This document shows positions 1 to 9,445 of a stretch of 47,844 nt of DNA, in pieces (positions within the stretch are counted from its first letter, which is position 1; every line of letters starts with the position of its first letter). Under the pieces are notes generated by a model that made no database searches, was not told the origin of the DNA, and worked only from the letters and a program-made list of their open reading frames with translations. The stretch is from Actinomycetota bacterium. GTDB lineage: Bacteria > Actinomycetota > Actinomycetes > Actinomycetales > Microbacteriaceae. Where the stretch lies: positions 1 to 47,844 of the forward strand of contig WLIA01000007.1 in the NCBI GenBank assembly GCA_009702455.1, written 5' to 3'. The position numbers and the translations under genes are program-made.

Positions 1-1317
1 ATCTACGGCACAGCCTGGTCTAGCAAGGATGATCTCAGGGCCCATCAGGAGCGACTCGAGGAAGCGGCGAAGCGCGACCACAGAAGGCTCGGCCAAGAAC
101 TCGACCTGTTCTCATTTCCAGATGAGATTGGCTCGGGTCTAGCGGTCTTCCACCCGAAGGGTGGCGCTATGAGAAAAGTCATGGAGGACTACTCTCGCCA
201 AAGGCACGAGCAATCGGGCTACGAATTTGTCTATTCGCCACACATCACGAAGTCGAATCTTTTCGAAACCTCTGGGCATTTGCAGTGGTACGCAGACGGC
301 ATGTTCCCACCGATGAAACTAGATGAAGAGGTTGATGCCGAAGGCATTGTTCGCAAGCAGGGTCAGGATTACTACCTGAAGCCGATGAACTGCCCTTTTC
401 ATATTTTGATTTTCAAGTCTCAGGGCAGAAGCTACCGTGATTTGCCTATGCGATTGTTTGAGTTCGGATCGGTATACCGCTATGAAAAGAGTGGAACTCT
501 GCATGGCCTCACCCGCGTCAGGGGAATGACTCAAGACGACGCACACCTTTTTGTTACCCCAGAAACTCTGGAGGCCGAGCTGAGCAGCGTGCTCGATTTC
601 GTTCTCGGCTTGCTGCGCGATTACGGCTTGAATGACTTCTACCTAGAACTTTCGACAAAAGAAGACGGAAATCCCAAGTTCGTTGGCGATGACGCCATAT
701 GGCAACTCGCAACAACAACATTAGAAAGTGTTGCCAAGAAATCCGGTTTAGAGCTCATCCAAGATCCGGGTGGTGCCGCTTTCTATGGCCCGAAGATTTC
801 GGTTCAAGCGCGAGACGCAATCGGCAGAACCTGGCAAATGTCGACAATTCAACTCGACTTCACGCTTCCTCAGCGCTTCGATCTCGAATACACGGCCGCC
901 GATGGCTCGCGCCAGCGTCCAATCATGATTCACCGTGCGCTCTTCGGTTCAATTGAAAGATTCTTTGGTGTTCTCACCGAGCACTATGCCGGTCACTTCC
1001 CGCCATGGCTTGCGCCCGTGCAAGTTGTAGGCATCCCTGTGGCCAATGAATTTGTCGATTACCTCGATGAGATTGCTGAGCAGTTGAAGGCGAATGGCGT
1101 CAGGGTTGAAGTTGATCGCGGCGATGACCGTATGCAAAAGAAGATTCTGAACCACACCAAAGCCAAGGTGCCGTTCATGTTAATCGCGGGTGGTCAAGAC
1201 CGCGACTCGGGAGCCGTCAGTTTTAGATTCAGGGATGGTTCGCAAGAGAACGGTGTTCCGGTTCAGAAGGCCATAGAGCGAATTCTGCAATCGATAGTAA
1301 CCAAATCGCAGGTGTAG
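1..1317 (+). CDS. thrS: Threonine--tRNA ligase, 5'-truncated by the window edge
   Basis: Threonyl-tRNA synthetase charges tRNA-Thr with threonine in the cytoplasm. The reading frame is open from base 1, so the N-terminal TGS and editing domains lie outside the window and 438 residues are visible. The class II core is present. The zinc-ligand cysteine sits in MNCPFH (codons from base 385). Motif 2 reads as a YRYEKSG segment followed by RGMTQDDAH, whose histidine is the second zinc ligand. Motif 3 contains [14 protein letters not shown] with the third ligand. The C-terminal anticodon-binding domain starts near [12 protein letters not shown]. The next gene, a HIT protein, begins 1 nt after the stop, so the two are probably co-transcribed. 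Identification is very secure; only the 5' end is missing. Confidence 0.98.
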   Translation: MYGTAWSSKDDLRAHQERLEEAAKRDHRRLGQELDLFSFPDEIGSGLAVFHPKGGAMRKVMEDYSRQRHEQSGYEFVYSPHITKSNLFETSGHLQWYADGMFPPMKLDEEVDAEGIVRKQGQDYYLKPMNCPFHILIFKSQGRSYRDLPMRLFEFGSVYRYEKSGTLHGLTRVRGMTQDDAHLFVTPETLEAELSSVLDFVLGLLRDYGLNDFYLELSTKEDGNPKFVGDDAIWQLATTTLESVAKKSGLELIQDPGGAAFYGPKISVQARDAIGRTWQMSTIQLDFTLPQRFDLEYTAADGSRQRPIMIHRALFGSIERFFGVLTEHYAGHFPPWLAPVQVVGIPVANEFVDYLDEIAEQLKANGVRVEVDRGDDRMQKKILNHTKAKVPFMLIAGGQDRDSGAVSFRFRDGSQENGVPVQKAIERILQSIVTKSQV

Positions 1318-1318
1318 T

Positions 1319-1846
1319 TTGCAAAACTCTCACGAGCTTCCAGGTGTGCCGAGTTCTTTTCAACATCTTTGGACGCCACATCGCCTCGTTTACATCAAAG
1401 AGGGGCAGCAGCCTTCGGAAAATAATTGTCCATTCTGCCTGGCTACAGCTAACTCAGATGAAGAGTCACTCATTGTCTACCGCGGGCAGCGCGCCTATGT
1501 AATTCTGAATCTATTTCCATACAATTCCGGACATCTACTCATTTGTCCCTACCGTCACATCGCTACCTACGATCAGGCAACGCCAGAAGAGGTTGCTGAG
1601 ATCGGTTTGCTTACCCAGCAGGCTATGAAGGTTCTTGGCAACGTGAGTCGCAGTCACGGATTCAACATAGGCATGAACCAGGGCGAGGTTGCCGGAGCGG
1701 GCATCGCTGGACACCTTCACCAACACATCGTGCCGCGCTGGCGCAATGACTCGAACTTCTTTCCGATAATCGCCGAAACCAAGGCCATTCCTCGCCTATT
1801 GGGAGAGGTTCGCGAAGAACTTGCCGCTGCCTGGTTGAATTTATAG
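1319..1846 (+). CDS. HIT family protein, AP4A phosphorylase-like
   Basis: This 175-residue histidine-triad protein probably cleaves diadenosine tetraphosphate. The whole chain resembles the mycobacterial AP4A phosphorylase (Rv2613c type) that also sits next to thrS. The catalytic triad motif is GHLHQHIVPRW, with histidines at about 132, 134 and 136. An earlier NPGH-like segment reads YNSGHLL, and a CPFC pair at 37-40 could bind zinc. The start is a TTG one base after the thrS stop; a weak AGG lies just upstream and no ATG occurs before residue 103. A GTG at residue 10 is an alternative start. In other actinobacteria phosphatidylinositol-lipid genes often follow; here pdxS follows directly. 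The HIT family call is firm, the exact substrate is inferred. Confidence 0.9.
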   Translation: MQNSHELPGVPSSFQHLWTPHRLVYIKEGQQPSENNCPFCLATANSDEESLIVYRGQRAYVILNLFPYNSGHLLICPYRHIATYDQATPEEVAEIGLLTQQAMKVLGNVSRSHGFNIGMNQGEVAGAGIAGHLHQHIVPRWRNDSNFFPIIAETKAIPRLLGEVREELAAAWLNL

Positions 1847-1847
1847 C

Positions 1848-1882
1848 CAGCAGCTGCTGCAGACAGGTTTAGGATAAAAGGC
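1848..1882 (+). promoter_or_regulatory. Candidate pdxST promoter with 12-bp palindrome
   Basis: The 36-nt gap before pdxS holds a perfect 12-bp palindrome, CAGCAGCTGCTG (1848-1859). It also holds an actinobacterial -10-like TAGGAT (1870-1875) ending 7 nt before the ATG. That spacing would give a leaderless or nearly leaderless mRNA. No convincing -35 is visible. The palindrome could be an operator or just the end of the upstream transcript; it has no U-tract. Low confidence. Confidence 0.35.
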
Positions 1883-2779
1883 ATGAACGAGCCAAAATCA
1901 AATACCGGTAGCCCACTAGTCAAGCGCGGCCTAGCAGAGATGCTTAAGGGCGGTGTAATCATGGATGTGGTTACCCCCGATCAGGCCAAAATCGCCGAAG
2001 ACGCAGGCGCTGTGGCTGTTATGGCTCTCGAGCGCGTTCCAGCCGACATCCGCGCTCAGGGTGGCGTTGCTCGAATGAGCGACCCAGACATGATCGACGG
2101 AATCATAAGTGCCGTGTCGATTCCGGTGATGGCGAAGGCCCGCATTGGCCATTTCGTTGAGGCGCAGATTCTTCAGTCGCTCGGCGTCGACTACATCGAT
2201 GAATCAGAAGTTTTGTCACCGGCTGACTACGTCAACCACATCGATAAAACAAAGTTCACAACTCCGTTTGTTTGCGGCGCAACCAACCTCGGTGAAGCTC
2301 TTCGCCGCATCACCGAAGGTGCAGCCATGGTTCGCTCAAAGGGCGAGGCCGGCACCGGCGACGTTTCTGAGGCGATGAAGCACATTCGCACGATTCTTGG
2401 AGAGATCCGCTCGCTTGCCGCGAAGTCAGAAGACGAGCTCTATGTTGCGGCGAAAGAATTGCAGGCTCCTTACGATCTAGTTTGTGAAGTTGCACGAACA
2501 GGCAAGCTTCCGGTTGTTATGTTCACCGCCGGTGGCGTTGCAACTCCAGCCGACGCAGCGTTGATGATGCAAATGGGCGCTGATGGCGTTTTCGTTGGTT
2601 CAGGAATTTTCAAGTCTGGTGATCCGGTTGCAAGAGGCAAAGCGATTGTTAAGGCCGTAACATTCTTCAACGACCCCGACGTTCTTGCCTCCGCTAGTCG
2701 AGGACTCGGTGAAGCCATGGTTGGCATCAACGTCAAGGACATTCCTGCTCCGCACCGATTGGCCGACCGCGGTTGGTAA
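1883..2779 (+). CDS. pdxS: Pyridoxal 5'-phosphate synthase, lyase subunit PdxS
   Basis: PdxS makes pyridoxal 5'-phosphate from ribose 5-phosphate, glyceraldehyde 3-phosphate and ammonia delivered by PdxT. The two proteins form a large cytoplasmic glutaminase-synthase complex. The 298-residue chain has the normal family length. The ribose-binding lysine is visible in [11 protein letters not shown] (about K85), the second catalytic lysine in [11 protein letters not shown] (about K153), and the conserved aspartate in MDVVTPDQA (about D28). The ATG follows a -10-like TAGGAT by 7 nt and there is little Shine-Dalgarno. The last 7 nt overlap the TTG start of pdxT, indicating translational coupling of the two subunits. 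Very secure identification. Confidence 0.98.
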   Translation: MNEPKSNTGSPLVKRGLAEMLKGGVIMDVVTPDQAKIAEDAGAVAVMALERVPADIRAQGGVARMSDPDMIDGIISAVSIPVMAKARIGHFVEAQILQSLGVDYIDESEVLSPADYVNHIDKTKFTTPFVCGATNLGEALRRITEGAAMVRSKGEAGTGDVSEAMKHIRTILGEIRSLAAKSEDELYVAAKELQAPYDLVCEVARTGKLPVVMFTAGGVATPADAALMMQMGADGVFVGSGIFKSGDPVARGKAIVKAVTFFNDPDVLASASRGLGEAMVGINVKDIPAPHRLADRGW

Positions 2780-3351
2780 ATCACACCATAGGTGTGCTCG
2801 CACTTCAGGGTGACGTTAGGGAACACGTTGTTGCCCTTGAGTCACTCGGGTGCAAAGTCATTGAAGTTCGAAAGCCAGACGAGCTCGAATTAGTCGAAGC
2901 ACTGGTGATTCCAGGTGGTGAATCGACTACCATCTTCAAACTCGCCGAAGTTTTTGGCATGACCGAGCCGCTGAGAAAATCTATTGCTTCTGGCCTTCCA
3001 GTTTTGGGAACCTGCGCTGGGCTCATATTGCTAGCCCGAGAAATACTTGACCCTGCAAGCGGCCAACAATCGTTCGGTGGGCTCGATATATCGGTTCGCA
3101 GAAATGCCTTCGGAAACCAGAACGACTCGTTCGAGACCGAACTTTCTGTCAGTGGAATCGAAGGGTCAATCAAGGCCGCGTTCATTCGAGCGCCAATCGT
3201 CGACTCGGTTGGCGAATCAGTTGAGGTGATTAGCACTCTGCCGAGTGGACAAATCGTTGGGGTCAAGCAAGGCAAGGTAATCGGCATTTCGTTTCACCCC
3301 GAGATTTACGGCGATGCACGCGTTCATCAGTTGTTGATTGACACCATCTAG
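2773..3351 (+). CDS. pdxT: Pyridoxal 5'-phosphate synthase, glutaminase subunit PdxT
   Basis: PdxT hydrolyses glutamine and channels ammonia to PdxS. It is a class I glutamine amidotransferase-like protein of 192 residues, the usual size. The family signature [10 protein letters not shown] is at the N-terminus. PGGEST (about 48-53) forms part of the oxyanion region. The nucleophile cysteine is in GTCAGL (about C81), and the His-Glu pair lies in FHPE near the C-terminus. The TTG start inside the end of pdxS gives a 7-nt overlap and places the first conserved residues (IGVLALQG) correctly. A promoter-like TTGACA for yebC lies in its last codons. Confidence 0.97.
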   Translation: MVNHTIGVLALQGDVREHVVALESLGCKVIEVRKPDELELVEALVIPGGESTTIFKLAEVFGMTEPLRKSIASGLPVLGTCAGLILLAREILDPASGQQSFGGLDISVRRNAFGNQNDSFETELSVSGIEGSIKAAFIRAPIVDSVGESVEVISTLPSGQIVGVKQGKVIGISFHPEIYGDARVHQLLIDTI

Positions 3352-3396
3352 CTCACGCTCAAACTAAACTTCTCGCAGAGACGATTTACCAGGGAG
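3338..3396 (+). promoter_or_regulatory. Candidate yebC promoter and ribosome binding site
   Basis: A perfect TTGACA (3338-3343) lies in the end of pdxT. It is followed by CAAACT after 16 nt or TAAACT (3365-3370) after 21 nt as possible -10 elements. A good Shine-Dalgarno AGGGAG (3391-3396) precedes the yebC ATG by 4 nt. The -35 is clear; which -10 is used is uncertain. Confidence 0.4.
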
Positions 3397-3400
3397 CATT

Positions 3401-4153
3401 ATGTCTGGCCATTCCAAATGGGCTACAACCAAACACAAGAAGGCCGCTATCGATGGCAAGCGCGCAAAGCTATTCGCCAAGCTCATCAAAAACATTGAGG
3501 TAGCCGCAAGGCTCGGTGGCCCAGATCTAGCCGGCAATCCAACGCTCTACGACGCGGTTCAGAAGGGTCGCAAGAGTTCTCTGCCAAACGACAACATTGA
3601 GCGGGCAATCAAGCGAGGTTCGGGTGTCGGCGCAGATGCGGTCGAGTACATGACGATCATGTATGAGGGTTATGGCCCAAACGGCGTAGCTCTTCTCATC
3701 GAGTGCCTAACCGACAACAAGAATCGCGCCGCTGCCGAAGTTCGTCTCGCAGTATCGCGAAACGCTGGAACCATGGCAGACCCAGGTTCGGTGTCTTACC
3801 AATTCAGCCGCAAAGGCGTGATCGTTGTCGCAAAGAACGAGGCGACAACCGAAGATTCGATTCTCGAAGCCGTTCTCGAGGTTGGCATTGAAGATCTTGA
3901 AGACAGGGGGGAGCAGTTTGTTTTGACAACCGACCCTAGCGACATGGTCAAAGTTCGTTCGGCACTTCAGCAGGCTGGCCTCGACTACGAGAGCGCAGAC
4001 GCCGAGTTTGTGTCATCGATGCCAATTCAGGTTGACGTCGATACGGCTCGCAAGGTTATCGATTTGATTGATGCTCTTGAAGATCTTGACGACGTGCAGA
4101 GCGTTTACTCAAACTTCGACATGACCGCCGAGGTTGCGTCGCAACTTGGCTAG
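3401..4153 (+). CDS. yebC: YebC/PmpR family transcriptional regulator
   Basis: This 250-residue protein is a full-length member of the YebC/PmpR family. It carries the invariant start [21 protein letters not shown], the middle [12 protein letters not shown] segment, and the [10 protein letters not shown] and [11 protein letters not shown] motifs. Members bind DNA or act on ribosomes, affecting transcription or proline-rich translation depending on the species; the role in this organism is not shown by the sequence. It sits upstream of ruvCAB, the conserved arrangement in many bacteria, and its last 8 nt overlap the chosen ruvC start. The ATG has a strong Shine-Dalgarno AGGGAG. Family assignment is secure, molecular role uncertain. 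Confidence 0.95.
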   Translation: MSGHSKWATTKHKKAAIDGKRAKLFAKLIKNIEVAARLGGPDLAGNPTLYDAVQKGRKSSLPNDNIERAIKRGSGVGADAVEYMTIMYEGYGPNGVALLIECLTDNKNRAAAEVRLAVSRNAGTMADPGSVSYQFSRKGVIVVAKNEATTEDSILEAVLEVGIEDLEDRGEQFVLTTDPSDMVKVRSALQQAGLDYESADAEFVSSMPIQVDVDTARKVIDLIDALEDLDDVQSVYSNFDMTAEVASQLG

Positions 4154-4718
4154 ATATACGCGGCGAGTTATGGCCATTGACCCTGGCCTTACTCGCTGCG
4201 GTGTTGCCGTTGTTGAAGTTGCCGCAAATAGAAAAGTGACGTTCGTTTCTGTTGAGACACTTCGAACAGCTTCTGACGCCGATCTACCGCAGCGAATTCT
4301 TGAGCTATCTATCGCTCTTGAGAAAATTATTGAACGAACCAATCCTGATTTAATCGCGATTGAAAGAGTCTTCTCTCAGCAGAACTTGCGAACCGTGATG
4401 GGAACAGCGCAGATTTCAGGTGTCGCGATGTTGCTCGCTGCCCGCCGCTCAATACCAGTGCAAATGCATACCCCGACCGAAGTTAAGGCAGCTGTCACCG
4501 GCTCTGGCAGAGCCTCCAAGCAGCAGGTAGGCGTCATGGTTGCCAAGCTTCTTGGCCTCGATGAGATTCCAAAACCGGCCGACTCGGCCGACGCCCTAGC
4601 AATCGCGATTACCGCCGGATGGCGGTCGAGCACCGTTATTGCAGTTGGCGATCAAACCCCCGCTCAATTGGCTTGGCAAAGCGCCGAGGTGGCATCCAAG
4701 AAAAGAACTAAGGGTTAG
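4146..4718 (+). CDS. ruvC: Crossover junction endodeoxyribonuclease RuvC
   Basis: RuvC resolves Holliday junctions in recombinational repair together with RuvAB. The RNase H-like catalytic acidic residues are visible: Asp in [10 protein letters not shown], Glu in [10 protein letters not shown], and two aspartates in [12 protein letters not shown]. The chain is about 190 residues from the TTG at 4146, which overlaps the yebC stop by 8 nt. A further in-frame TTG at 4134 and an ATG at 4170 are alternatives; the ATG would leave only two residues before the catalytic Asp and is unlikely. None has a strong Shine-Dalgarno, so the exact start is uncertain although identity is not. Confidence 0.95.
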   Translation: MARYTRRVMAIDPGLTRCGVAVVEVAANRKVTFVSVETLRTASDADLPQRILELSIALEKIIERTNPDLIAIERVFSQQNLRTVMGTAQISGVAMLLAARRSIPVQMHTPTEVKAAVTGSGRASKQQVGVMVAKLLGLDEIPKPADSADALAIAITAGWRSSTVIAVGDQTPAQLAWQSAEVASKKRTKG

Positions 4719-4719
4719 T

Positions 4720-4732
4720 TAGTCTTTTGGCG
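4720..4732 (+). promoter_or_regulatory. Candidate leaderless promoter (-10) for ruvA
   Basis: The hexamer TAGTCT (4720-4725) is followed by exactly 6 nt and the GTG start of ruvA. Transcription would therefore begin at or next to the start codon. No Shine-Dalgarno lies at normal distance; an AAGGG-like run is about 17 nt away. The same geometry recurs before rarA, aroQ, rpe and trpB in this window. Confidence 0.45.
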
Positions 4733-5301
4733 TGATTGCTTCGCTCAATGGAACCGTTCTCGTAAAGGGACTGAACTCGCTCGTGCTAGATGTGGCCGGC
4801 GTTGGTTTTAGCGTCATGGTGCCAAACTCTTTGGCTGCCAGGGTTTCCATTGGTGAGAAAACAAGGGTTTTCACCTCACTAATCGTGCGCGAAGACGCTT
4901 TCGTCTTGTTTGGTTTCGAGGATGCCGAACAGATTTCGCTGTTCGACCACCTGCGCAGCGTTTCTGGCGTTGGGCCCAAGACGGCACTTGCCGCCATCTC
5001 AACTCTTTCGCCAGCCGAAATCGCCAATGCTGTCGCAAACGACGACGCATCAGCATTTCAGCGCGTTGTCGGAATCGGGGCCAAGACCGCCAAGCTAATT
5101 GTCGTTAGCCTCTCGGGGAAACTCAGTGCAATGGAGACCAACAGCACTGACTCAGGCGACTTGCTTGCCGCAATGCAGAGTCTTGGTTGGGCCGAGAGGG
5201 TTGCTGAACCAGTTGTTAGGCAGGTTCTCAAGACTCGTGCAGATAAACCATTCGGTGATTTGATTCGCGAATGTCTAGCAATTCTTGGTGCCAAGCAGTG
5301 A
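4732..5301 (+). CDS. ruvA: Holliday junction branch migration complex subunit RuvA
   Basis: RuvA binds four-way junctions as a tetramer and loads the RuvB motor. The 189-residue chain has the N-terminal OB-fold (MIASLNGTV to about 63). Two helix-hairpin-helix segments follow: [15 protein letters not shown] near 75-90 and [16 protein letters not shown] near 110-125. A C-terminal domain III (about 142-189) contacts RuvB. It begins with GTG; its stop overlaps the ruvB GTG by 4 nt. A leaderless-type -10 precedes the start, so it could be transcribed independently of ruvC. Confidence 0.97.
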   Translation: MIASLNGTVLVKGLNSLVLDVAGVGFSVMVPNSLAARVSIGEKTRVFTSLIVREDAFVLFGFEDAEQISLFDHLRSVSGVGPKTALAAISTLSPAEIANAVANDDASAFQRVVGIGAKTAKLIVVSLSGKLSAMETNSTDSGDLLAAMQSLGWAERVAEPVVRQVLKTRADKPFGDLIRECLAILGAKQ

Positions 5302-6302
5302 GCGATCTAACAGATTCGAACCAAGAACCTAACGAGTTAGCTTTTGAAGCCTCGTTGCGACCCCAGTCGCTAACTGAATTTGTCGGTCAAGAAAATGTTC
5401 GTAAGCAGATGACCCTGATTCTCGACGCAGCGAAAATGCAAGAACGAGTTGCAGATCACATGCTGCTAGCTGGGCCACCGGGATTAGGTAAGACAACCCT
5501 TGCCATGATTGTGGCAAGAGAATCGGGTAGCGGCCTTAGACACACGAGCGGTCCCGCGATTCAGCATTCCGGAGATCTCGCAGCGGTTCTGTCATCACTA
5601 CTTCCGGGTGAAGTTCTGTTCATCGATGAAATACACCGAATGGCAAGATCGGCAGAAGAGATGCTTTACCTTGCCATGGAAGATTTTCGCATCGACGTGA
5701 TGGTTGGCAAGGGGCCAGGTGCGACAAGTGTTTCGCTTGAAATTGCACCGTTCACTCTTGTTGGAGCAACAACACGCTCGGGTGTTCTCGCCAGCCCACT
5801 CAGAGACCGATTCGGCTTCACCGCAAATTTAGAGTTTTATTCGCAACAGGAGCTAAGCCAGGTGGTTGGCAGAACGGCAGAGGTTCTTTCTGTCGCGCTG
5901 ACTCCAGATGCGCTATTCGCAATCGCGAGCAGAAGCAGGGGAACACCTCGAATAGCCAATCGCCTGCTTCGACGGGTTAGAGACTTTGCACTAGTCAACA
6001 ACTCAAGCGAGATATCGCTTGAGGTGGCCAATAAGGCACTCGAGCTATATGAAGTCGATTCGCTCGGTCTCGATCGACTTGACAGGCAGGTTTTGACGGT
6101 TCTTTGCACCAGTTACGCCGGCAGGGCTGTTGGTCTGTCGACAATCTCGGTTTCGGTTGGCGAAGATCAAGAGACCGTGGAGTCTGTCGTGGAACCGTTT
6201 CTGGTTCGCAGCGGCCTAGTCATTCGCACTCCGAAGGGCAGGCAAGCTACTGCTTTGGCCTACGCTCATCTCGGTTTCAAGGCACCCGAAGGCTCAAACT
6301 AG
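5298..6302 (+). CDS. ruvB: Holliday junction branch migration ATPase RuvB
   Basis: RuvB is the hexameric AAA+ motor that drives branch migration on RuvA-bound junctions. From the chosen GTG the protein has 334 residues. Walker A is GPPGLGKT at 59-66, Walker B IDEIH at 109-113, sensor 1 GATTRSG, and the arginine finger region is [10 protein letters not shown]-terminal winged-helix domain follows. The GTG at 5298 overlaps the ruvA stop as GTGA. An ATG at 5271 in the same frame would add nine residues and a 31-nt overlap, so the GTG is preferred. The operon order ruvC-ruvA-ruvB is standard. Confidence 0.97.
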   Translation: MSDLTDSNQEPNELAFEASLRPQSLTEFVGQENVRKQMTLILDAAKMQERVADHMLLAGPPGLGKTTLAMIVARESGSGLRHTSGPAIQHSGDLAAVLSSLLPGEVLFIDEIHRMARSAEEMLYLAMEDFRIDVMVGKGPGATSVSLEIAPFTLVGATTRSGVLASPLRDRFGFTANLEFYSQQELSQVVGRTAEVLSVALTPDALFAIASRSRGTPRIANRLLRRVRDFALVNNSSEISLEVANKALELYEVDSLGLDRLDRQVLTVLCTSYAGRAVGLSTISVSVGEDQETVESVVEPFLVRSGLVIRTPKGRQATALAYAHLGFKAPEGSN

Positions 6303-6325
6303 GGCGCTGACGGGCCAGTTTCGCC

Positions 6326-6369
6326 TATAATTGCCTAGGCGCCATCGCGTCTTGAAGCTTAAAGGTAGG
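6326..6369 (+). promoter_or_regulatory. Candidate yajC-secDF promoter and ribosome binding site
   Basis: A consensus -10 TATAAT (6326-6331) lies in the 72-nt gap after ruvB, followed by a perfect 8-bp palindrome GCCTAGGC (6333-6340). A purine-rich Shine-Dalgarno AAAGGTAGG (6361-6369) sits 5 nt before the TTG start of yajC. No good -35 is seen at 16-18 nt. Confidence 0.5.
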
Positions 6370-6374
6370 CAATT

Positions 6375-6716
6375 TTGGACTCTCTGTTTCTTTTTGCGGC
6401 GCTAGCTGTGCTAATCGTCTTCATGTTCCGCAGCAATCAAAAGCGCAAGAAGCAGGCCGAAGAACTGCAGTCTTCTATCGCTGTTGGCGCGAACGTCATG
6501 CTTACCAGCGGCATTTACGGCGAGATTAAGTCAATCGACGGTGACCGACTGGTAATTGAGACCACCCCTGGCACAAAACTGAGCGTCATCAAGCTTGCCG
6601 TTCGAGAGATTGTTTCGGTACCGGAAGCAAAGGCGAAGAAGACCACTGCAAAGTCAGAGCAAAGCACTAAGCCAGTCGCTGCTACAAAGCCTGCAGCCAA
6701 AAAGACCGCAAAGTAA
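6375..6716 (+). CDS. yajC: Preprotein translocase subunit YajC
   Basis: YajC is a small inner-membrane partner of SecDF in protein export. The 113-residue protein has one N-terminal membrane span (about 4-18) followed by a basic stretch, FRSNQKRKKQ, that would stay in the cytoplasm. The conserved YajC core has the signature VGANVMLTSGIYGEI (about 37-51). The last 30 residues are a lysine/alanine-rich tail typical of actinobacterial members. It starts with TTG and has a good Shine-Dalgarno. secD follows after 14 nt. Confidence 0.93.
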   Translation: MDSLFLFAALAVLIVFMFRSNQKRKKQAEELQSSIAVGANVMLTSGIYGEIKSIDGDRLVIETTPGTKLSVIKLAVREIVSVPEAKAKKTTAKSEQSTKPVAATKPAAKKTAK

Positions 6717-6730
6717 GCGAAGGATTCAAA

Positions 6731-8446
6731 TTGGCTTCATCTGTAACTAAACCGGCGCGCAAGAAACTTGCATGGATGCTCGCACTTCTTGTCACCTGTG
6801 CTGGCTTAATCGGAATCGGCGTTGCCACCAATCAACCTGGTGCTGCTTTTACTCCCGAGTTGGCTCTTGACCTTCAGGGCGGAACTTCAATCATCCTTTC
6901 TCCAACGGTTGCCGAAGGTGAAACCGTCTCAACCGAGCAGTTGAACCAGGCCGTCGGAATTATTCGTCAGCGTGTTGACTCAACCGGTGTCTCGGAGTCG
7001 ACTATCACCACCTCAGGAAATGCCAACATTGTCGTTGAGATTCCAGGAACACCTTCTGAGACAACCCTTCAGTTGATCAAGAGCAGCGCAAAACTTGAGT
7101 TCAGAGCTGTGCTACTAGCTTCGGCCGGCACAGCCGCACAAGTTGGTGGCGACGCAACTGCAACTGCAAGCCCGTCGGCTAGTGCAACACCAAATCAGCC
7201 GGCGACGCAGCCAAGTATCGCGCCGACAAACGGAAGCGACTTGAACTGGATCACACCCGAGTTGCGCAGACAGTTTGATGCTTTCGATTGCTCGACACAG
7301 TTCAGAGCACCTGGCCAGGTCGACGACATGAAGGCACCGCTTATCACTTGTGACACTGGGCGTTTTCAGAAGTACATTCTTGGTCCGGTAGAACTCGACG
7401 GAACCAACATTTCAGATGCCACAGCCGGAACCATCACTACACAGACCGGTGCCTCTACCAACGAGTGGGCAGTCAACCTGGTATTTGACGGTGCGGGAAC
7501 ATCGATTTTCAGTGCGGTCACCTCACGACTGTTTCCGTTAGAAACACCGCGCAACCAGTTTGCGGTGACCCTTGATGGTTACGTAATCACCGACCCTGCG
7601 GCCAAGGCTGTCATCACCAATGGTGAGGCGCAGATCACCGGTGGTTTCACCAAGGAGTCATCGCAGTCGCTGGCTGACCAGCTGAAGTACGGCTCGCTAC
7701 CGATCGGCTTTGAAGTTCAGAGCCAAGAAAACATCTCGGCAACCCTCGGAAGCGAATCGCTTCGCAGCGGTCTCTTGGCCGGTCTCATCGGCCTATTGCT
7801 CGTTGTCATCTATTCGCTATTCCAGTACCGCGCACTTGCCGTTGTGACTGTCGGTTCGTTACTTGTGGCAGCCGTGCTGACCTATCTGTTGATTGCTTTG
7901 CTTTCATGGCGTCAGGGATACCGCCTCTCGCTCTCTGGTGTAGCCGGTTTGATCGTGGCCATCGGTATCACGGCCGACTCGTTCATCGTCTACTTTGAGC
8001 GTGTTCGAGACGAGCTGCGTGACGGCCGCTCACTCAGCACCGCGGTTGATGCCGCATGGTCTCGCGCGATTCGAACCATCCTTGTTTCGGACGCGGTCAG
8101 CCTTCTTGCCGCTGTGGTTCTCTTCTCGCTAACCGTCGGTAGCGTGAAGGGCTTCGCGTTCACTCTCGGCCTTACAACGCTTGTTGACCTTGCAGTCGTA
8201 GTTCTCTTCACGCACCCGATTCTTCAAGTGCTAGCGCAACGAAAGTTCTTCAGCTCCGGTCATAAGTGGTCGGGTTTCGATTCGAAGGCTATAGGTGGAG
8301 CGATGTATCTGGGTCGCGGAAAATTCAGCGTCTCAGATCGCGTAAGCGAAGCGAAGCGCGGCAAAGCGTCTAAAGAGGCCGAGAAACGCCAGACGATTGC
8401 AGAGCGCAAACTCGCAGAAGCCAATGAAAATGGAGCGAAGAGCTAA
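6731..8446 (+). CDS. secD: Protein translocase subunit SecD
   Basis: SecD, with SecF, uses the proton gradient to pull secreted proteins out of the SecYEG channel. This 571-residue chain has a first membrane span at about 13-32 and the P1-head signature LDLQGGTSI. A long extracellular region contains an Ala/Thr/Pro/Ser-rich stretch (about 136-168) and two cysteines (in FDCSTQF and ITCDTGR), as actinobacterial SecDs often do. The second extracytoplasmic repeat is followed by five C-terminal spans containing GLIVAIGITADSFIVYFER. The TTG start has a GAAGGA Shine-Dalgarno. The TAA stop shares one base with the secF ATG. Confidence 0.96.
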   Translation: MASSVTKPARKKLAWMLALLVTCAGLIGIGVATNQPGAAFTPELALDLQGGTSIILSPTVAEGETVSTEQLNQAVGIIRQRVDSTGVSESTITTSGNANIVVEIPGTPSETTLQLIKSSAKLEFRAVLLASAGTAAQVGGDATATASPSASATPNQPATQPSIAPTNGSDLNWITPELRRQFDAFDCSTQFRAPGQVDDMKAPLITCDTGRFQKYILGPVELDGTNISDATAGTITTQTGASTNEWAVNLVFDGAGTSIFSAVTSRLFPLETPRNQFAVTLDGYVITDPAAKAVITNGEAQITGGFTKESSQSLADQLKYGSLPIGFEVQSQENISATLGSESLRSGLLAGLIGLLLVVIYSLFQYRALAVVTVGSLLVAAVLTYLLIALLSWRQGYRLSLSGVAGLIVAIGITADSFIVYFERVRDELRDGRSLSTAVDAAWSRAIRTILVSDAVSLLAAVVLFSLTVGSVKGFAFTLGLTTLVDLAVVVLFTHPILQVLAQRKFFSSGHKWSGFDSKAIGGAMYLGRGKFSVSDRVSEAKRGKASKEAEKRQTIAERKLAEANENGAKS

Positions 8447-9417
8447 TGGCAAAATTCAGTAACTTCGGAAACGATCTTTACAGCGGTGCTCGCTCAATCG
8501 ACTTCGTTGGTCGGCGCAAGATTTTCTACATCATCTCTATCGTCATGGTTATTCTTGCGGTTGCACTTCCGGTCGCTCGCGGCGGATTCAATTTCGGTAT
8601 TGAATTCAGAGGCGGCTCGGAGTTTAGAGTTAGCGGAGTTGACCAGAGCCAACAGCGTGTTGCCATCGATGCAGTTCGGGATGTTGTCCCCGAGACCAAC
8701 CCCGTGGTAACTGCAGTAGGAGCCAGCGACCTTCGAGTTCAGACAGAGCAGCTGTCTCCGGTTGAGTCTGAAGAGGTTCGAGTTGCTTTGGCTAACGCCT
8801 TCAACATCAACTCGTCTGGCGTCGCTAGTTCGTTCATTGGAGCAAACTGGGGAGCAGACATCACGAGCAAGGCCTTTTTGGGTCTACTCGTTTTTATTCT
8901 CATGGCTTTCGTGTTGATGGCGATTTACTTTAGAACCCTAAAGATGTCATTTGCCGCCATGATCGCCCTTTTTCACGACCTCATTCTTACCGCCGGCATC
9001 TATGGAGCTTTAGGTTTCGAGGTAACCCCGGCGGCTGTCATCGGCTTCTTGACGATTCTCGGCTACTCGCTTTACGACACCGTGGTGGTTTTCGACAAGA
9101 TCAGAGAGAACACTTTCGAGGTTGAGTTCAGCGAAACCAGTACGCTCGCCGAACGAATCAACCTGGCCGTAAACCAGACACTTGTGCGTTCGATCAACAC
9201 ATCCGTGGTGGCGGTACTGCCAGTTGCCTCGATTTTGTTCATAGGTGCGGTACTGCTCGGCGCTGGAACCCTCAGAGACATCGCTTTGGCGCTGTTCATT
9301 GGAATGATTGTTGGCACCTACTCGTCGATCTTTATCGCAGCCCCTGTCTACTCGCACATGCGCGAGGGTGAGAAGAAGTATCTTGAGGCAGCCAAGAAAG
9401 TTATCGCTAGTCGTTAG
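8446..9417 (+). CDS. secF: Protein translocase subunit SecF
   Basis: SecF completes the SecDF proton-driven export motor. The 323-residue protein has a span at about 27-45, the signature FGIEFRGGSEFR after it, and a short extracytoplasmic domain. Five more spans include the conserved GYSLYDTVVVFDKIREN segment carrying the functional aspartates. The ATG overlaps the secD stop by one base. In many actinobacteria apt (adenine phosphoribosyltransferase) or a peptide-binding protein gene follows; here rel follows after 28 nt. Confidence 0.97.
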   Translation: MAKFSNFGNDLYSGARSIDFVGRRKIFYIISIVMVILAVALPVARGGFNFGIEFRGGSEFRVSGVDQSQQRVAIDAVRDVVPETNPVVTAVGASDLRVQTEQLSPVESEEVRVALANAFNINSSGVASSFIGANWGADITSKAFLGLLVFILMAFVLMAIYFRTLKMSFAAMIALFHDLILTAGIYGALGFEVTPAAVIGFLTILGYSLYDTVVVFDKIRENTFEVEFSETSTLAERINLAVNQTLVRSINTSVVAVLPVASILFIGAVLLGAGTLRDIALALFIGMIVGTYSSIFIAAPVYSHMREGEKKYLEAAKKVIASR

Positions 9418-9445
9418 GCTTGTTTCCTAGTCATAGGAGTAAGTC

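Noticed and set aside
2470-2826. Minus-strand open frame of 118 codons opposite pdxS/pdxT
   Set aside because: Antisense shadow of two certain genes; composition follows the codon pattern of the plus strand and no family features or ribosome binding site are seen. The same holds for other long antisense frames such as 2805-3287, 33566-34054, 35658-36131 and 43523-43951.
7137-7236. Low-complexity Ala/Thr/Ser/Pro stretch in secD as a repeat expansion or frameshift
   Set aside because: The frame is intact and actinobacterial SecD proteins commonly carry such a linker in the extracytoplasmic region.
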